From Kiritimatiellia bacterium (GTDB taxonomy: Bacteria; Verrucomicrobiota; Kiritimatiellia; SLAD01): 34,682 nt of DNA. A model generated the notes under the pieces. The model was given only the letters and a program-made list of their open reading frames with translations, ran no database searches and had not been told where the DNA came from. Position 1 is the first letter of the stretch, and every line of letters begins with the position of its first letter. The translations under genes and the position numbers were made by a program. Positions 6,022-13,547 of the stretch are shown here, one piece after another. The stretch covers positions 1 to 34,682 of the forward strand of contig SLBD01000180.1 of the NCBI GenBank assembly GCA_007126515.1. Reading direction: 5' to 3'.

Positions 6022-8265
6022 ACCGATGATTTGTTCAAAATCGACTCGGTTGGCAGCTAACACATAGGCAACGGGCAGATCGGCTGTCTCGGCATGCAGG
6101 TGACGGTAGTAGGCCGCATACGCTTCGGTGGTCTCCTCTGGCTCAGGGGCACGCAGCCCCAAAAAGACTAAGGCAGATTCATGCGAGGAGGATCGAATCA
6201 ATTCAAAAGGACTTTCTCCAGCAGGCGGAGTAATCAGATCGACCTGAACATCCAACCGTTGAGCAACAACATGTTCACTGAGGCTGGCCTCGATCTCTTC
6301 AGGATCCATATCTTTGCTGATGATCCGCCGCAGCCGCAAGCGGGACTCAGACCAATTCTCATGCCGTTTGAGCAAATGCGCCAAAGTCAACATCAACCCA
6401 ATGTTCGCCTGCTGACCACTCCACCAGATATCAATAAACGGCTCCTCAATCAGCTTGGGACGCTCGGCCTGTTCTGTTTCCCTGACCAACACCAAATTTC
6501 GATCCATGCGATAGACGGCCATGACCAATTTGGCATATTGATCGATCCCTTTCTCGTCCGCACTATCTCCCATCAACACGGTATTGGGCCGAATGGGGCC
6601 ATATCCGTAAGCCCGCACAAGGGCCTCGGCCCCCTTGTAGAAGTTATCGTCGCGCATGACCTTGACCAAGCTGTCGATCCCACGCTTTTCTAGATAATCT
6701 TCAATGCTATGACGCAAGGCACGAATTCGCTCGGTGACCCATTGATCGCCAGACACCAGCGCGGCCACTGTCATTCCGCTGGCGCTGCGCACCAGTGCAT
6801 GGGCCATCTCAATCAAATACCAACGCGATTGCGGGGCCCCGCTGAGTACCAGAATATTCGGTCGCCAGGTACGTTCATCGGCTTGTCGCCGAGCTAATTT
6901 TCGAATGGCAAAGCGCGAGATCAACATCAAAATGCCGTATCGCATATCGCCCCATTGAGCCTGCAAATTGCGCCGCTTAACAACGGCATAGATCACACCG
7001 ATCAGGACGAGGGCGATGAATGTGGCGCCGGCATTGATCATGAACATGGTGGCAAAACAAGCAATCCCCCCCAACAAACACCAGAACGGATGCACGCGAA
7101 AACGGGGACGCCATGAGGGACTATCAATTAAGCCTTCCAGCCCCGCAGAGAGATTGATCAACCCATACGAAGTCAGGAAGAACATCGAGAGCACCGGCGC
7201 AATCAGATTCAGATCTCCCAACAAAATCGCAACCAATGCGACCCCAAACGTTAAAGCGGTTGCAATGCGCGGGTCGTTCTTCTTCCCAAAACCACGCCCT
7301 ATACATCCCGGAGTGATGCGATCGCGGCTCAAGGCTTGCAATGTGCGCGGCGCCCCCAGCAAGGCCCCCAATGCACTCGACAAGGTGGCCGCCCATACCC
7401 CCAGCAAAATCAATCCGCCCCAACGAGCTACAGACCGCATAATCATTGGGTCGGCGATCAATACTTCGCGATCTGGTACATGCAGGATCAATACGATTGG
7501 GATGGCCATGTAGACCAAATAACCGACACCCACGGCCGCGAGCGTCCCTCGCGGCAAGGCTTTGTCGGGCTCCTTTAGATCGCCGGACATAGCCAGCCCT
7601 GCTTCGATCCCTGTCACGGCAGGGAAGAAGACCGCAAAGACGACCCAGAAAGGGACTCTTCCCGTTAAATCCACGACCGCTTCCGGCAACGTCCGCTCCA
7701 CGGGTCCACCGAAGAAGAAGGAGGCTAACGAGGCGACGATTAACAGCAGGATCAGAAACTGCGTCTTCAGCGCCAGATCTGCGGACACGATCGCCAATAC
7801 AGTCAATGCCGTCAGTGTCAACACTGCGATCAATCGGATCTCTGTGATCGCGAAGGGTAAGACGGCCACCCAATCCGACACATCCACTGATGCGGATAGG
7901 GCCTCAGCAAAACCGGTGATGTAGAATGCCACGCCCACCGATTGAGCCAGGAACAAGGGCACTCCAATGGCGGCACCGACCTCGATGCCGAGCGCGCGGG
8001 AAATGATGAAATAGGCGCCCCCTCCCCCGACATGCATGTTTGTGGCCGTGGCCGACAGGGACAGGCTCGTGAGAAACGTGATTGCAGTCGCCATTGTCAC
8101 AATTAATAGCGTCTGCGCCAACCCCACCTGCCCCAGCACCCAGCCAAAGCGCAGATACATGATCACGCCGAGGATCGTCAGGATGCTGGGCGTAAAGACT
8201 CCCTTGAATGCCCCAAAGGCGTACCCCGAGGATGCCGACTCTTTTTGTTCGTCTGCGGGTTTCAT
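6013..8265 (-). CDS. SLC12-type cation-chloride cotransporter homologue (APC superfamily)
   Basis: 750 residues. The N-terminal ~430 residues form about twelve membrane helices; the first, 'GVFTPSILTILGVIMYLRFGWVLGQVG', matches the TM1 signature of the KCC/NKCC family (SLC12), and 'TSLSLSATATNMHVGGGGAYFIISRALG' matches TM2-TM3. The C-terminal ~300 residues are soluble and include 'IDIWWSGQQANIGLMLTLAHLL', the prokaryotic form of the IDVWW..DGGL motif of the eukaryotic cotransporter C-terminal domain. This supports electroneutral cation/chloride symport across the inner membrane, with the tail as regulatory domain; the substrate is inference. It follows the NYN gene by 15 bp with a poor ribosome site, so it may depend on readthrough or coupling. 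Confidence 0.85.
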   Translation of the reverse strand: MKPADEQKESASSGYAFGAFKGVFTPSILTILGVIMYLRFGWVLGQVGLAQTLLIVTMATAITFLTSLSLSATATNMHVGGGGAYFIISRALGIEVGAAIGVPLFLAQSVGVAFYITGFAEALSASVDVSDWVAVLPFAITEIRLIAVLTLTALTVLAIVSADLALKTQFLILLLIVASLASFFFGGPVERTLPEAVVDLTGRVPFWVVFAVFFPAVTGIEAGLAMSGDLKEPDKALPRGTLAAVGVGYLVYMAIPIVLILHVPDREVLIADPMIMRSVARWGGLILLGVWAATLSSALGALLGAPRTLQALSRDRITPGCIGRGFGKKNDPRIATALTFGVALVAILLGDLNLIAPVLSMFFLTSYGLINLSAGLEGLIDSPSWRPRFRVHPFWCLLGGIACFATMFMINAGATFIALVLIGVIYAVVKRRNLQAQWGDMRYGILMLISRFAIRKLARRQADERTWRPNILVLSGAPQSRWYLIEMAHALVRSASGMTVAALVSGDQWVTERIRALRHSIEDYLEKRGIDSLVKVMRDDNFYKGAEALVRAYGYGPIRPNTVLMGDSADEKGIDQYAKLVMAVYRMDRNLVLVRETEQAERPKLIEEPFIDIWWSGQQANIGLMLTLAHLLKRHENWSESRLRLRRIISKDMDPEEIEASLSEHVVAQRLDVQVDLITPPAGESPFELIRSSSHESALVFLGLRAPEPEETTEAYAAYYRHLHAETADLPVAYVLAANRVDFEQIIGLG

Positions 8266-8280
8266 CCGGTGCCAAATCGA

Positions 8281-9099
8281 TTAATGAACTTTATGAATGA
8301 CGTAGCCGCCGGATTTTTCGTCGTGCTCAACACCTAACAACTTGCGGCGAGAGGCTTCTTCCAACATCAAATTGAACGACCGAAAGCCATAGAAGGATTC
8401 GGAAAACCCGGGTTGTCTCCTCTTCAAGGTCTGTTTGACCATTGATCCCCACACCTTGTCCTCGCCGCTCCGTTCGGCCAGCAACTCCTCGCAAACGGTG
8501 AGGATGAGCGACAGCCCCTCCTGGCTGCGATCCTCCTCATCGGCATCTTTCTTGGGGGTGGCTTCAGCCTTTTTCCGGGCAGGCGCTTTTTGTCGTGTCC
8601 GTTTTTCCTCGCCATGCTGTCGGGAGCGAACCAGGTCATCGTAATAGATAAACTCGTCACAATTGGCCACCAACAAATCGGAGGAGGAGTTCTTCACTCC
8701 AACGCCGATCACGATCTTGTTGTTTTCCCGCAATTTGCTGACCAAGGGAGAAAAGTCCGAATCTCCGCTAATCACAACAAACGTGCGCACATGGGACTTG
8801 GTGTAGCACAGGTCGAGGGCATCTACGACAAGCCGAATGTCGGCGGAATTTTTGCCGGATTGCCGCACATGAGGAATATCGATGAGCTCGAATGAGGCTT
8901 CATGCATTGCTGCCTTGAAATCACGATAGCGGGACCAATCGCAATAGGCTTTTTTGACGATGATAGTTCCCTTGATGAGGAGCTTCTCAAGAATCAATTG
9001 GATATCGAACTTTGAATAGTTCTCATCTTTCACTCCGAGAGCGATATTTTCAAAATCGCAAAATACTGCCATACTTTTAGTTTCATTTATTCCATTCAT
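8281..9099 (-). CDS. NYN-domain RNase-like protein with C-terminal LOTUS/OST-HTH domain
   Basis: 272 residues. The N-terminal half is a NYN (LabA/DUF88, PIN-like) domain: 'AVFCDFENIALG' with Asp15 and Asn18, 'KNSADIRLVVDALDL' with Asp87 and Asp93, and 'FVVISGDSDFSPLV' with Asp113 and Asp115 give the acidic metal-binding set of active PIN-fold nucleases. A charged linker (about 150-195) leads to a C-terminal domain (about 198-272) with 'KVWGSMVKQTLKRRQPGF', then 'YGFRSFNLMLEEA', the LOTUS/OST-HTH RNA-binding pattern. The start overlaps the tsaB stop as ATGA, with an AAGGAAG site upstream; an internal ATG at 9072 is the alternative. Probably a cytoplasmic single-strand or structured-RNA endonuclease; its target is unknown. 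Confidence 0.85.
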   Translation of the reverse strand: MNGINETKSMAVFCDFENIALGVKDENYSKFDIQLILEKLLIKGTIIVKKAYCDWSRYRDFKAAMHEASFELIDIPHVRQSGKNSADIRLVVDALDLCYTKSHVRTFVVISGDSDFSPLVSKLRENNKIVIGVGVKNSSSDLLVANCDEFIYYDDLVRSRQHGEEKRTRQKAPARKKAEATPKKDADEEDRSQEGLSLILTVCEELLAERSGEDKVWGSMVKQTLKRRQPGFSESFYGFRSFNLMLEEASRRKLLGVEHDEKSGGYVIHKVH

Positions 9100-9812
9100 A
9101 CTCCACTTCCTTTCTCCTTCAATCGCGGCTCTACCGGTGGATGCAAATACAATGGCACCGGGGCAACGGATGGAACAGCAGCTACTTCATCACACGCCGC
9201 GAGCCGTCCCACCCATTCTGCAGAGGGTGTCGCCGAAACTCGACGCCACGCTGCGGTTGCTGTCTCGTCGTGACTATCAATGAGCGGTTGCAACCGGTCC
9301 CATTCGGATGAAATCACCCACGTAACATTGTCAGCTGTCAACTGGTTGAGCTGTTGCACACACTCCGGGACCGTCAAAAGGGACCAGGTATCCACAGCAT
9401 CTGCAGCACCTTGTTTGCAGGCAAAGCGCCCCCGCCAGACACGATCGCGACGCGCATCGCCGAGAATCCATAGTTCGTTCACGGCCGAGCTGGTGGCTGC
9501 CCATTCTGCAGCCATTGCCCTTCCACTATCGATGGCGCGAACGGGCTTATGCCCCGGCAGCGCCAGGTGCTGCGCTGCGGTCAAAGCCACTCGCATACCG
9601 GAATAGCGACCGGGCCCGCGGCCAGCAGCAAATAGATCGACCTCGGACCAATCGGGCCAATCCGCTCTTGTTCGAGCTTCTTCCAGCGCTGCAAACAAAG
9701 CCGCTGCGCCATTCCGCGAGGCAGCCACACCCGCGGTTGCCACCACCTCTTCATCCCGTAGACACGCCACTTCTCCGCGCGCTGATGAGCAATCTATGGC
9801 GAGGATGTTCAT
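9096..9812 (-). CDS. tsaB: tRNA threonylcarbamoyladenosine biosynthesis protein TsaB
   Basis: 238 residues. The start '[18 protein letters not shown]' and the segment 'DLFAAGRGPGRYSGMRVALTAAQHLAL' match the ASKHA-fold TsaB (YeaZ) family, including the GPG..SG.R region. TsaB scaffolds the TsaD-TsaB-TsaE complex that transfers threonylcarbamoyl to A37 of ANN-decoding tRNAs. The ATG at 9812 overlaps the tsaE stop as ATGA and has AGGA five bases upstream, so it was preferred over the ATG two codons earlier (9818). The C-terminal third is less conserved, as usual in this family. TsaD is not in the window and must be encoded elsewhere. Confidence 0.9.
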   Translation of the reverse strand: MNILAIDCSSARGEVACLRDEEVVATAGVAASRNGAAALFAALEEARTRADWPDWSEVDLFAAGRGPGRYSGMRVALTAAQHLALPGHKPVRAIDSGRAMAAEWAATSSAVNELWILGDARRDRVWRGRFACKQGAADAVDTWSLLTVPECVQQLNQLTADNVTWVISSEWDRLQPLIDSHDETATAAWRRVSATPSAEWVGRLAACDEVAAVPSVAPVPLYLHPPVEPRLKEKGSGV

Positions 9813-10249
9813 CGCCATCCTGCGTCCATGATGATTCGTCGCTGGTTTTCAGCTTCGCCATGTTCAAGGCGGATGTGAACCGTCTCGGCCGGCAAAGCGG
9901 ATGCAGCCCGTTCCGGCCATTCAATCGCGGTAATGCCAGCCCCTTCCATATATTCATCCAGCCCCATGTCCAAAGCATCCTCGGCCCCTTGCAACCGATA
10001 CAAATCGATATGATACAGGGGCACATCCCCGCCATACTCATGCACCAGCGTATAGGTGGGACTAGACACGGGCTGCTGCACGTGTAGCCCCGAAGCGAGT
10101 CCTTGCACGAAACAGGTCTTTCCGGCCCCCAGATCCCCATGCAGAGCCAGTACCGAGCCAGCTGGCAATCGCCGAGCCAGTGAAGCGGCTACCGCTTGCG
10201 TTTGCTCAGCCGATTCACTGAGGATTGTGGTCGCATCGATCTTCTTCAT
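9809..10249 (-). CDS. tsaE: tRNA threonylcarbamoyladenosine biosynthesis ATPase TsaE
   Basis: 146 residues from the ATG at 10249. A Met 21 codons upstream (10312) is possible, but the family normally begins shortly before '[20 protein letters not shown]'. The P-loop '[20 protein letters not shown]' and '[12 protein letters not shown]', 'LYHIDLYRL' and '[10 protein letters not shown]' are the diagnostic TsaE (YjeE) motifs in order. It is the small ATPase that resets the TsaBD complex. It opens a tight run tsaE-tsaB-NYN with ATGA overlaps at each junction. No strong ribosome site precedes either candidate start. Confidence 0.9.
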   Translation of the reverse strand: MKKIDATTILSESAEQTQAVAASLARRLPAGSVLALHGDLGAGKTCFVQGLASGLHVQQPVSSPTYTLVHEYGGDVPLYHIDLYRLQGAEDALDMGLDEYMEGAGITAIEWPERAASALPAETVHIRLEHGEAENQRRIIMDAGWR

Positions 10250-10389
10250 GGAACGCAGAGAATTAGTGTGAGCTGACACACGTGACTCCAACGCAAATGG
10301 CCGGATTTCCATTCAAACGGGGACACCCACCCAGTCAACATTGGACAGTCACGGACATGTAATCGGTCACGGCTGAATGCCTCCCCTGA

Positions 10390-11268
10390 TTACTCATCAT
10401 CTGAATCATCGCGCGCCAAACTGACAACTGAACCTCGGTTCAGGTGGCGATTACAGTAAGCGATAAACGCTTCACGATCCGATGGAGAAATATAGATGGG
10501 TTGCTTTGTGTCCTTGACCTGAACCCGCACAAGACCCTTGGTTGTCGTGGAGTAAAACGTCGCAGACTCCGACACACTGACCTTACGGACAGCCTCTACA
10601 GATTGAATCACGTTATAAGAGAGTGGTAAGTAGAAGAGCCACCCCTTGATTAAGATTCCTTCATCCGAAGCCATATAGGACAAAGGCTTATAGATCAACG
10701 GTCGGATTGTCCACGCCAACTCTGACCAAAAGGTCGAATCGCGCGCAGCCTTGGAATTAACGTCCCACTCAACCCGCTTAAATTTGAGTCCATGACGAAT
10801 CGCGCGGACTCGAGCCAGAAGGAGTGTCAGCGCAAACACGATCAAGATCCAGAGGATCAACTCGCCAGGCGTGTTGGACAGAAGAGCCCGCTCTTCTCCT
10901 CCCGCAGTCGTAGTTACCCCTGCAAGTCGATAATAGGTAATCATCGAAAATATGAGGGGAGAAAATAAGTGCGTGAATGAGGTGGTGATTTGGTTGATGG
11001 ACGAAGAGGCCATTAACAGGTGGACCCCATACAAGCCCAAGATTCCTAAACTCCAGAAGAAATTGAAGAAATCCTCAAACGTCCCCGTCTGTTGTTGCTG
11101 ACGTTGTTCTAGTCGGCGTTGCTCAACAATCGACAGCGATTCCATATCCACGTGTGGCTCTGCAGCAAGCTGCCAAGGGATGATGATCGCCGCCAATACA
11201 AAGATCAGCGCTAGAAGCTCCAGTCCCCAAGGCCATCCAGAGGACTCCCATATTCGTTGATTACTCAT
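10390..11268 (-). CDS. Membrane protein with C-terminal bacterial PH-like domain
   Basis: 292 residues; no named family recognised. There is an N-terminal membrane helix (about 16-36), a polar Glu/Gln-rich stretch with a QQQQ run (about 50-62), two hydrophobic segments (about 68-110), and another helix (about 133-155). A soluble region follows in which 'IRPLIYKPLSYMASDEGILIKGWLFYLPLSYNVIQSVEAVRK' and 'LVRVQVKDTKQPIYISPSDREAFIAYC' have the shape of bacterial PH-like domains (bPH families), often found on small membrane proteins. Role unknown. The gene lies 117 bp downstream of the 11386-11874 gene, after a possible terminator, and about 140 bp upstream of tsaE. Confidence 0.65.
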   Translation of the reverse strand: MSNQRIWESSGWPWGLELLALIFVLAAIIIPWQLAAEPHVDMESLSIVEQRRLEQRQQQQTGTFEDFFNFFWSLGILGLYGVHLLMASSSINQITTSFTHLFSPLIFSMITYYRLAGVTTTAGGEERALLSNTPGELILWILIVFALTLLLARVRAIRHGLKFKRVEWDVNSKAARDSTFWSELAWTIRPLIYKPLSYMASDEGILIKGWLFYLPLSYNVIQSVEAVRKVSVSESATFYSTTTKGLVRVQVKDTKQPIYISPSDREAFIAYCNRHLNRGSVVSLARDDSDDE

Positions 11269-11325
11269 AAGTTGTTCCGTTCAGAATGCAGTATTCACTC
11301 ACAAAACGCAAACACAATCGGGATC

Positions 11326-11366
11326 AAAAATAAAACCGGCCAATCCACACACTCCGACACCGGTTT
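11326..11366 (-). terminator. Possible rho-independent terminator after the 11386-11874 gene
   Basis: On the minus strand AAACCGG (11366-11360) and CCGGTTT (11339-11333) form a 7-bp stem around a 20-nt loop, followed by TATTTTT (11332-11326). It lies 20 bp past the stop codon of the upstream gene. The stem is short and the loop long, so strength is uncertain. Confidence 0.45.
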
Positions 11367-11385
11367 GAGCCTCGTTTTTCAGACG

Positions 11386-11874
11386 TCATGGAGACTCACA
11401 TTCGGTCTTTGCCCGCTCTAGTTCATGGACACGCTTTTGCAAGTCGGCCATCTTCTGTTCATATTTTTTATCGACGTTTTCCACCGCTGTAACCAAGAGA
11501 CCATTGACTTGATTTTGTTGAGACCACAGCCGATACGTGTAGAACTTCAGCAGCCCCCAAATCACCTTTTTCAAAATCACCAACAGCCGCGCACACGCGC
11601 GTCGGCGCTCCCGAATTTCAAAGTCAGAGATGTCCACAAACGCTGCCTCGCGCAGGCAGGAAAGGTAAAATGCCAAAAACTCATCATGATCGCGTAAGGT
11701 CGACAAATTAGCGCGTTCCGTCAATCCCACCTTGGCATCGGCATATCTTCCTGCGGCCATATTCTGCCGGATCGTTTCCTCAATTTCACGCACAACGGCA
11801 TCGGTGTCGATACCGGGCGCATGAATCGTAAACATCGGTTGATCTGGATTCGCACTTGGTTTTTCGTTAGACAT
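11386..11874 (-). CDS. Stand-alone protein resembling the N-terminal module of polysaccharide-cluster proteins
   Basis: 162 residues from the ATG at 11874 (MSNEKPSANPDQ). Longer forms from 11892 or a TTG at 11916 are possible but lack better ribosome sites. 'MFTIHAPGIDTDAVVREIEETIRQNMAAG' and later 'ARLLVILKKVIWGLLKFYTYRLWSQQNQVNGLLVTAVENV' resemble the conserved module found in front of methyltransferases or glycosyltransferases in exopolysaccharide clusters, where a 'QQN..N' motif follows a basic amphipathic helix. The tail (about 130-157) is a coiled coil ('KYEQKMADLQKRVHELERAK'). No catalytic domain is attached, so it may act as a membrane-peripheral partner. Assignment rests on motif memory and is moderate. 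Confidence 0.6.
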   Translation of the reverse strand: MSNEKPSANPDQPMFTIHAPGIDTDAVVREIEETIRQNMAAGRYADAKVGLTERANLSTLRDHDEFLAFYLSCLREAAFVDISDFEIRERRRACARLLVILKKVIWGLLKFYTYRLWSQQNQVNGLLVTAVENVDKKYEQKMADLQKRVHELERAKTECESP

Positions 11875-11960
11875 GCTCAGCGTGTAACGCATCGACACTT
11901 TTTGCGCAAGCAGCAATCACTGGCGACAAAGCCAATCGCGGGCGCGAAGCCTAATAGAAG

Positions 11961-11982
11961 CTGCTTGTTCGAAGACAAGCAG
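11961..11982. promoter_or_regulatory. Palindrome in a divergent promoter region
   Basis: CTGCTTGT (11961-11968) and ACAAGCAG (11975-11982) form a perfect 8-bp inverted repeat around TCGAAG. It lies in the 224-bp divergent space between the genes starting at 11874 (minus) and 12099 (plus), a position suited to a shared operator. It has no T-run, so a terminator is unlikely. The regulator is unknown. Confidence 0.4.
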
Positions 11983-12098
11983 AGTTGAGCCAAGGTGGTT
12001 GACGGTGTACGCTGGGCTGATGGTTGTTTTGCATTGCCACGAACAAAAAGCGACAGGGAATGTCTATGCGTGAAAGGCAAGGGAAAGGAAGGAAGTTG

Positions 12099-13547
12099 AT
12101 GAAGATCGGACTCTTTTTGGTATTGGCTTGGATGCTCTTTCAGTCCTTTGATGTTGGGGCGACCGACCCGATCAACGAAACAGACGCAGCGTCGGGGGAT
12201 GCTACCGAACGCACTCCCCTCGCCCCGCCGCAAGATGCAGATCCGAGTTTTATCCATGAGCTACGGCATCATCCGTGGGTGCGCGCCTGGACGGAAAGCC
12301 TGCAAGTGGAAGCTCAAACCAATCCAGATCTCTGGGTGGCACCTGGAATTGTAGCCAACCGACATCAACAGCGGATCACTCTATGGGCAGAGGCAACCGG
12401 GCTGCCTTCGGATACCCCGGTTGAATTCTTGTTGATTGGTGAGCTCAGTGGTCACGATTACGAAGCCATTGCCATTTCTTATGCGCGGCCCTCCGATGTC
12501 TATGAGGCGCTAACCTTCATCGGCCTGCCGCCGGGGCAGCCGGTGATGCCGCGCGAGCTGCGGTTCTTCCCTAAAGGAGAACAAGTCCATATCTTTTTTC
12601 GCTGGCGGACAGATGACAGCGAATACGTTGAGTTAAAGGCGGAATCGCTCATCCGGGATCGCCGTTCAGGAGCGGCCTTGCCGGCCACGGGATTCACATT
12701 TGTTGGCTCTCAATGGTTGGACATGGACGGCGAACGTGTGCTGGCAGCGGATCAACGGGATCCCCGCTCGATCATCTCCGTCTATAATGAATCAACGACT
12801 GTACTAGATCCCCCGAGACAAGCGGGCCAGCAACAACTCTTTGGCTTCCTGCACGCGTATCCGGATCGGCAACCGGCCCACGGCACGTTGCTGGAGGTGG
12901 TCCTTGTTCCTGAGCGCACCGACGGCACACGTCGTGTCGCGGACGTGACGCTGGCAGTCGACAAGACGGCGGATGGCTTGAGCTTGCAACTGCAGGATGA
13001 GGCAGGCAATGCCCTTCATGAAGAAAGCTCCCTACCCGGTGTGCTCGCTGCGTTTGAGAGACTTAAAGCGAGGGAGCAAACGCCGTTTGTGCAGGTGGAA
13101 AGCACGGCGGATGTACCGCTCGAAGAACTCCGCAGCTTGTACCGATGGCTGCGGGCCTTCCAGGACGAAGAGGTGCTCTTTATTGAGCCGCCCGAAGCAC
13201 AAGAGCTATTTTATCGCGCGTTTTTACCCAACGAAGCTCACCGCGACCCGGCGCAACGACCTTCCCAGGCCTTGGAGCTACGGATTCCTAATCCGATAGC
13301 CAAACAGCCGGTCGAAGTTGTGCATATTCAAGATCAGCGACGGCGGATTGACGACGAATTTGACCCGACGATTGAACACCACGTCGTCCCAGAACCGGAT
13401 GACCTGCCCGGCGTACTGGCAGATATCGGTCACCATTTACCGGTATTGTTGGTTTTCGCTCCTGCCCAACTGACTCTGGGCGAGTTAATGACCTGGCTCT
13501 GCCCCGTCCGCGAGACCCACCCCACCGTGCACTTGTTTTTGGATTAA
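12099..13547 (+). CDS. Secreted YdjY-domain protein
   Basis: 482 residues from the ATG at 12099, preceded by GGAAGGAAG. An upstream ATG at 12060 would add 13 residues and bury the signal peptide. MKIGLFLVLAWMLFQSFDVGA is a signal peptide, cleaved probably after VGA. 'WVAPGIVANRHQQRITLWAEATGL', 'VEFLLIGELSGHDYEAIAISYARPSDVYEALTFIGLPPG' are the YdjY-domain signature (HDYEAI and PSDVYEAL). The following ~300 residues, including a 'DVPLEELRSLYRWLRAF' helix and a C-terminal alpha/beta stretch, were not recognised. YdjY domains are of unknown function, found in periplasmic or exported proteins. Its TAA stop overlaps the convergent kinase stop inside TTAA (13544-13547). Confidence 0.75.
   Translation: MKIGLFLVLAWMLFQSFDVGATDPINETDAASGDATERTPLAPPQDADPSFIHELRHHPWVRAWTESLQVEAQTNPDLWVAPGIVANRHQQRITLWAEATGLPSDTPVEFLLIGELSGHDYEAIAISYARPSDVYEALTFIGLPPGQPVMPRELRFFPKGEQVHIFFRWRTDDSEYVELKAESLIRDRRSGAALPATGFTFVGSQWLDMDGERVLAADQRDPRSIISVYNESTTVLDPPRQAGQQQLFGFLHAYPDRQPAHGTLLEVVLVPERTDGTRRVADVTLAVDKTADGLSLQLQDEAGNALHEESSLPGVLAAFERLKAREQTPFVQVESTADVPLEELRSLYRWLRAFQDEEVLFIEPPEAQELFYRAFLPNEAHRDPAQRPSQALELRIPNPIAKQPVEVVHIQDQRRRIDDEFDPTIEHHVVPEPDDLPGVLADIGHHLPVLLVFAPAQLTLGELMTWLCPVRETHPTVHLFLD

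Noticed and set aside
11877-12257. 126-codon minus-strand frame between divergent genes
   Set aside because: It overlaps the signal-peptide region of the YdjY gene and has no motif; the divergent promoter layout explains the region better.
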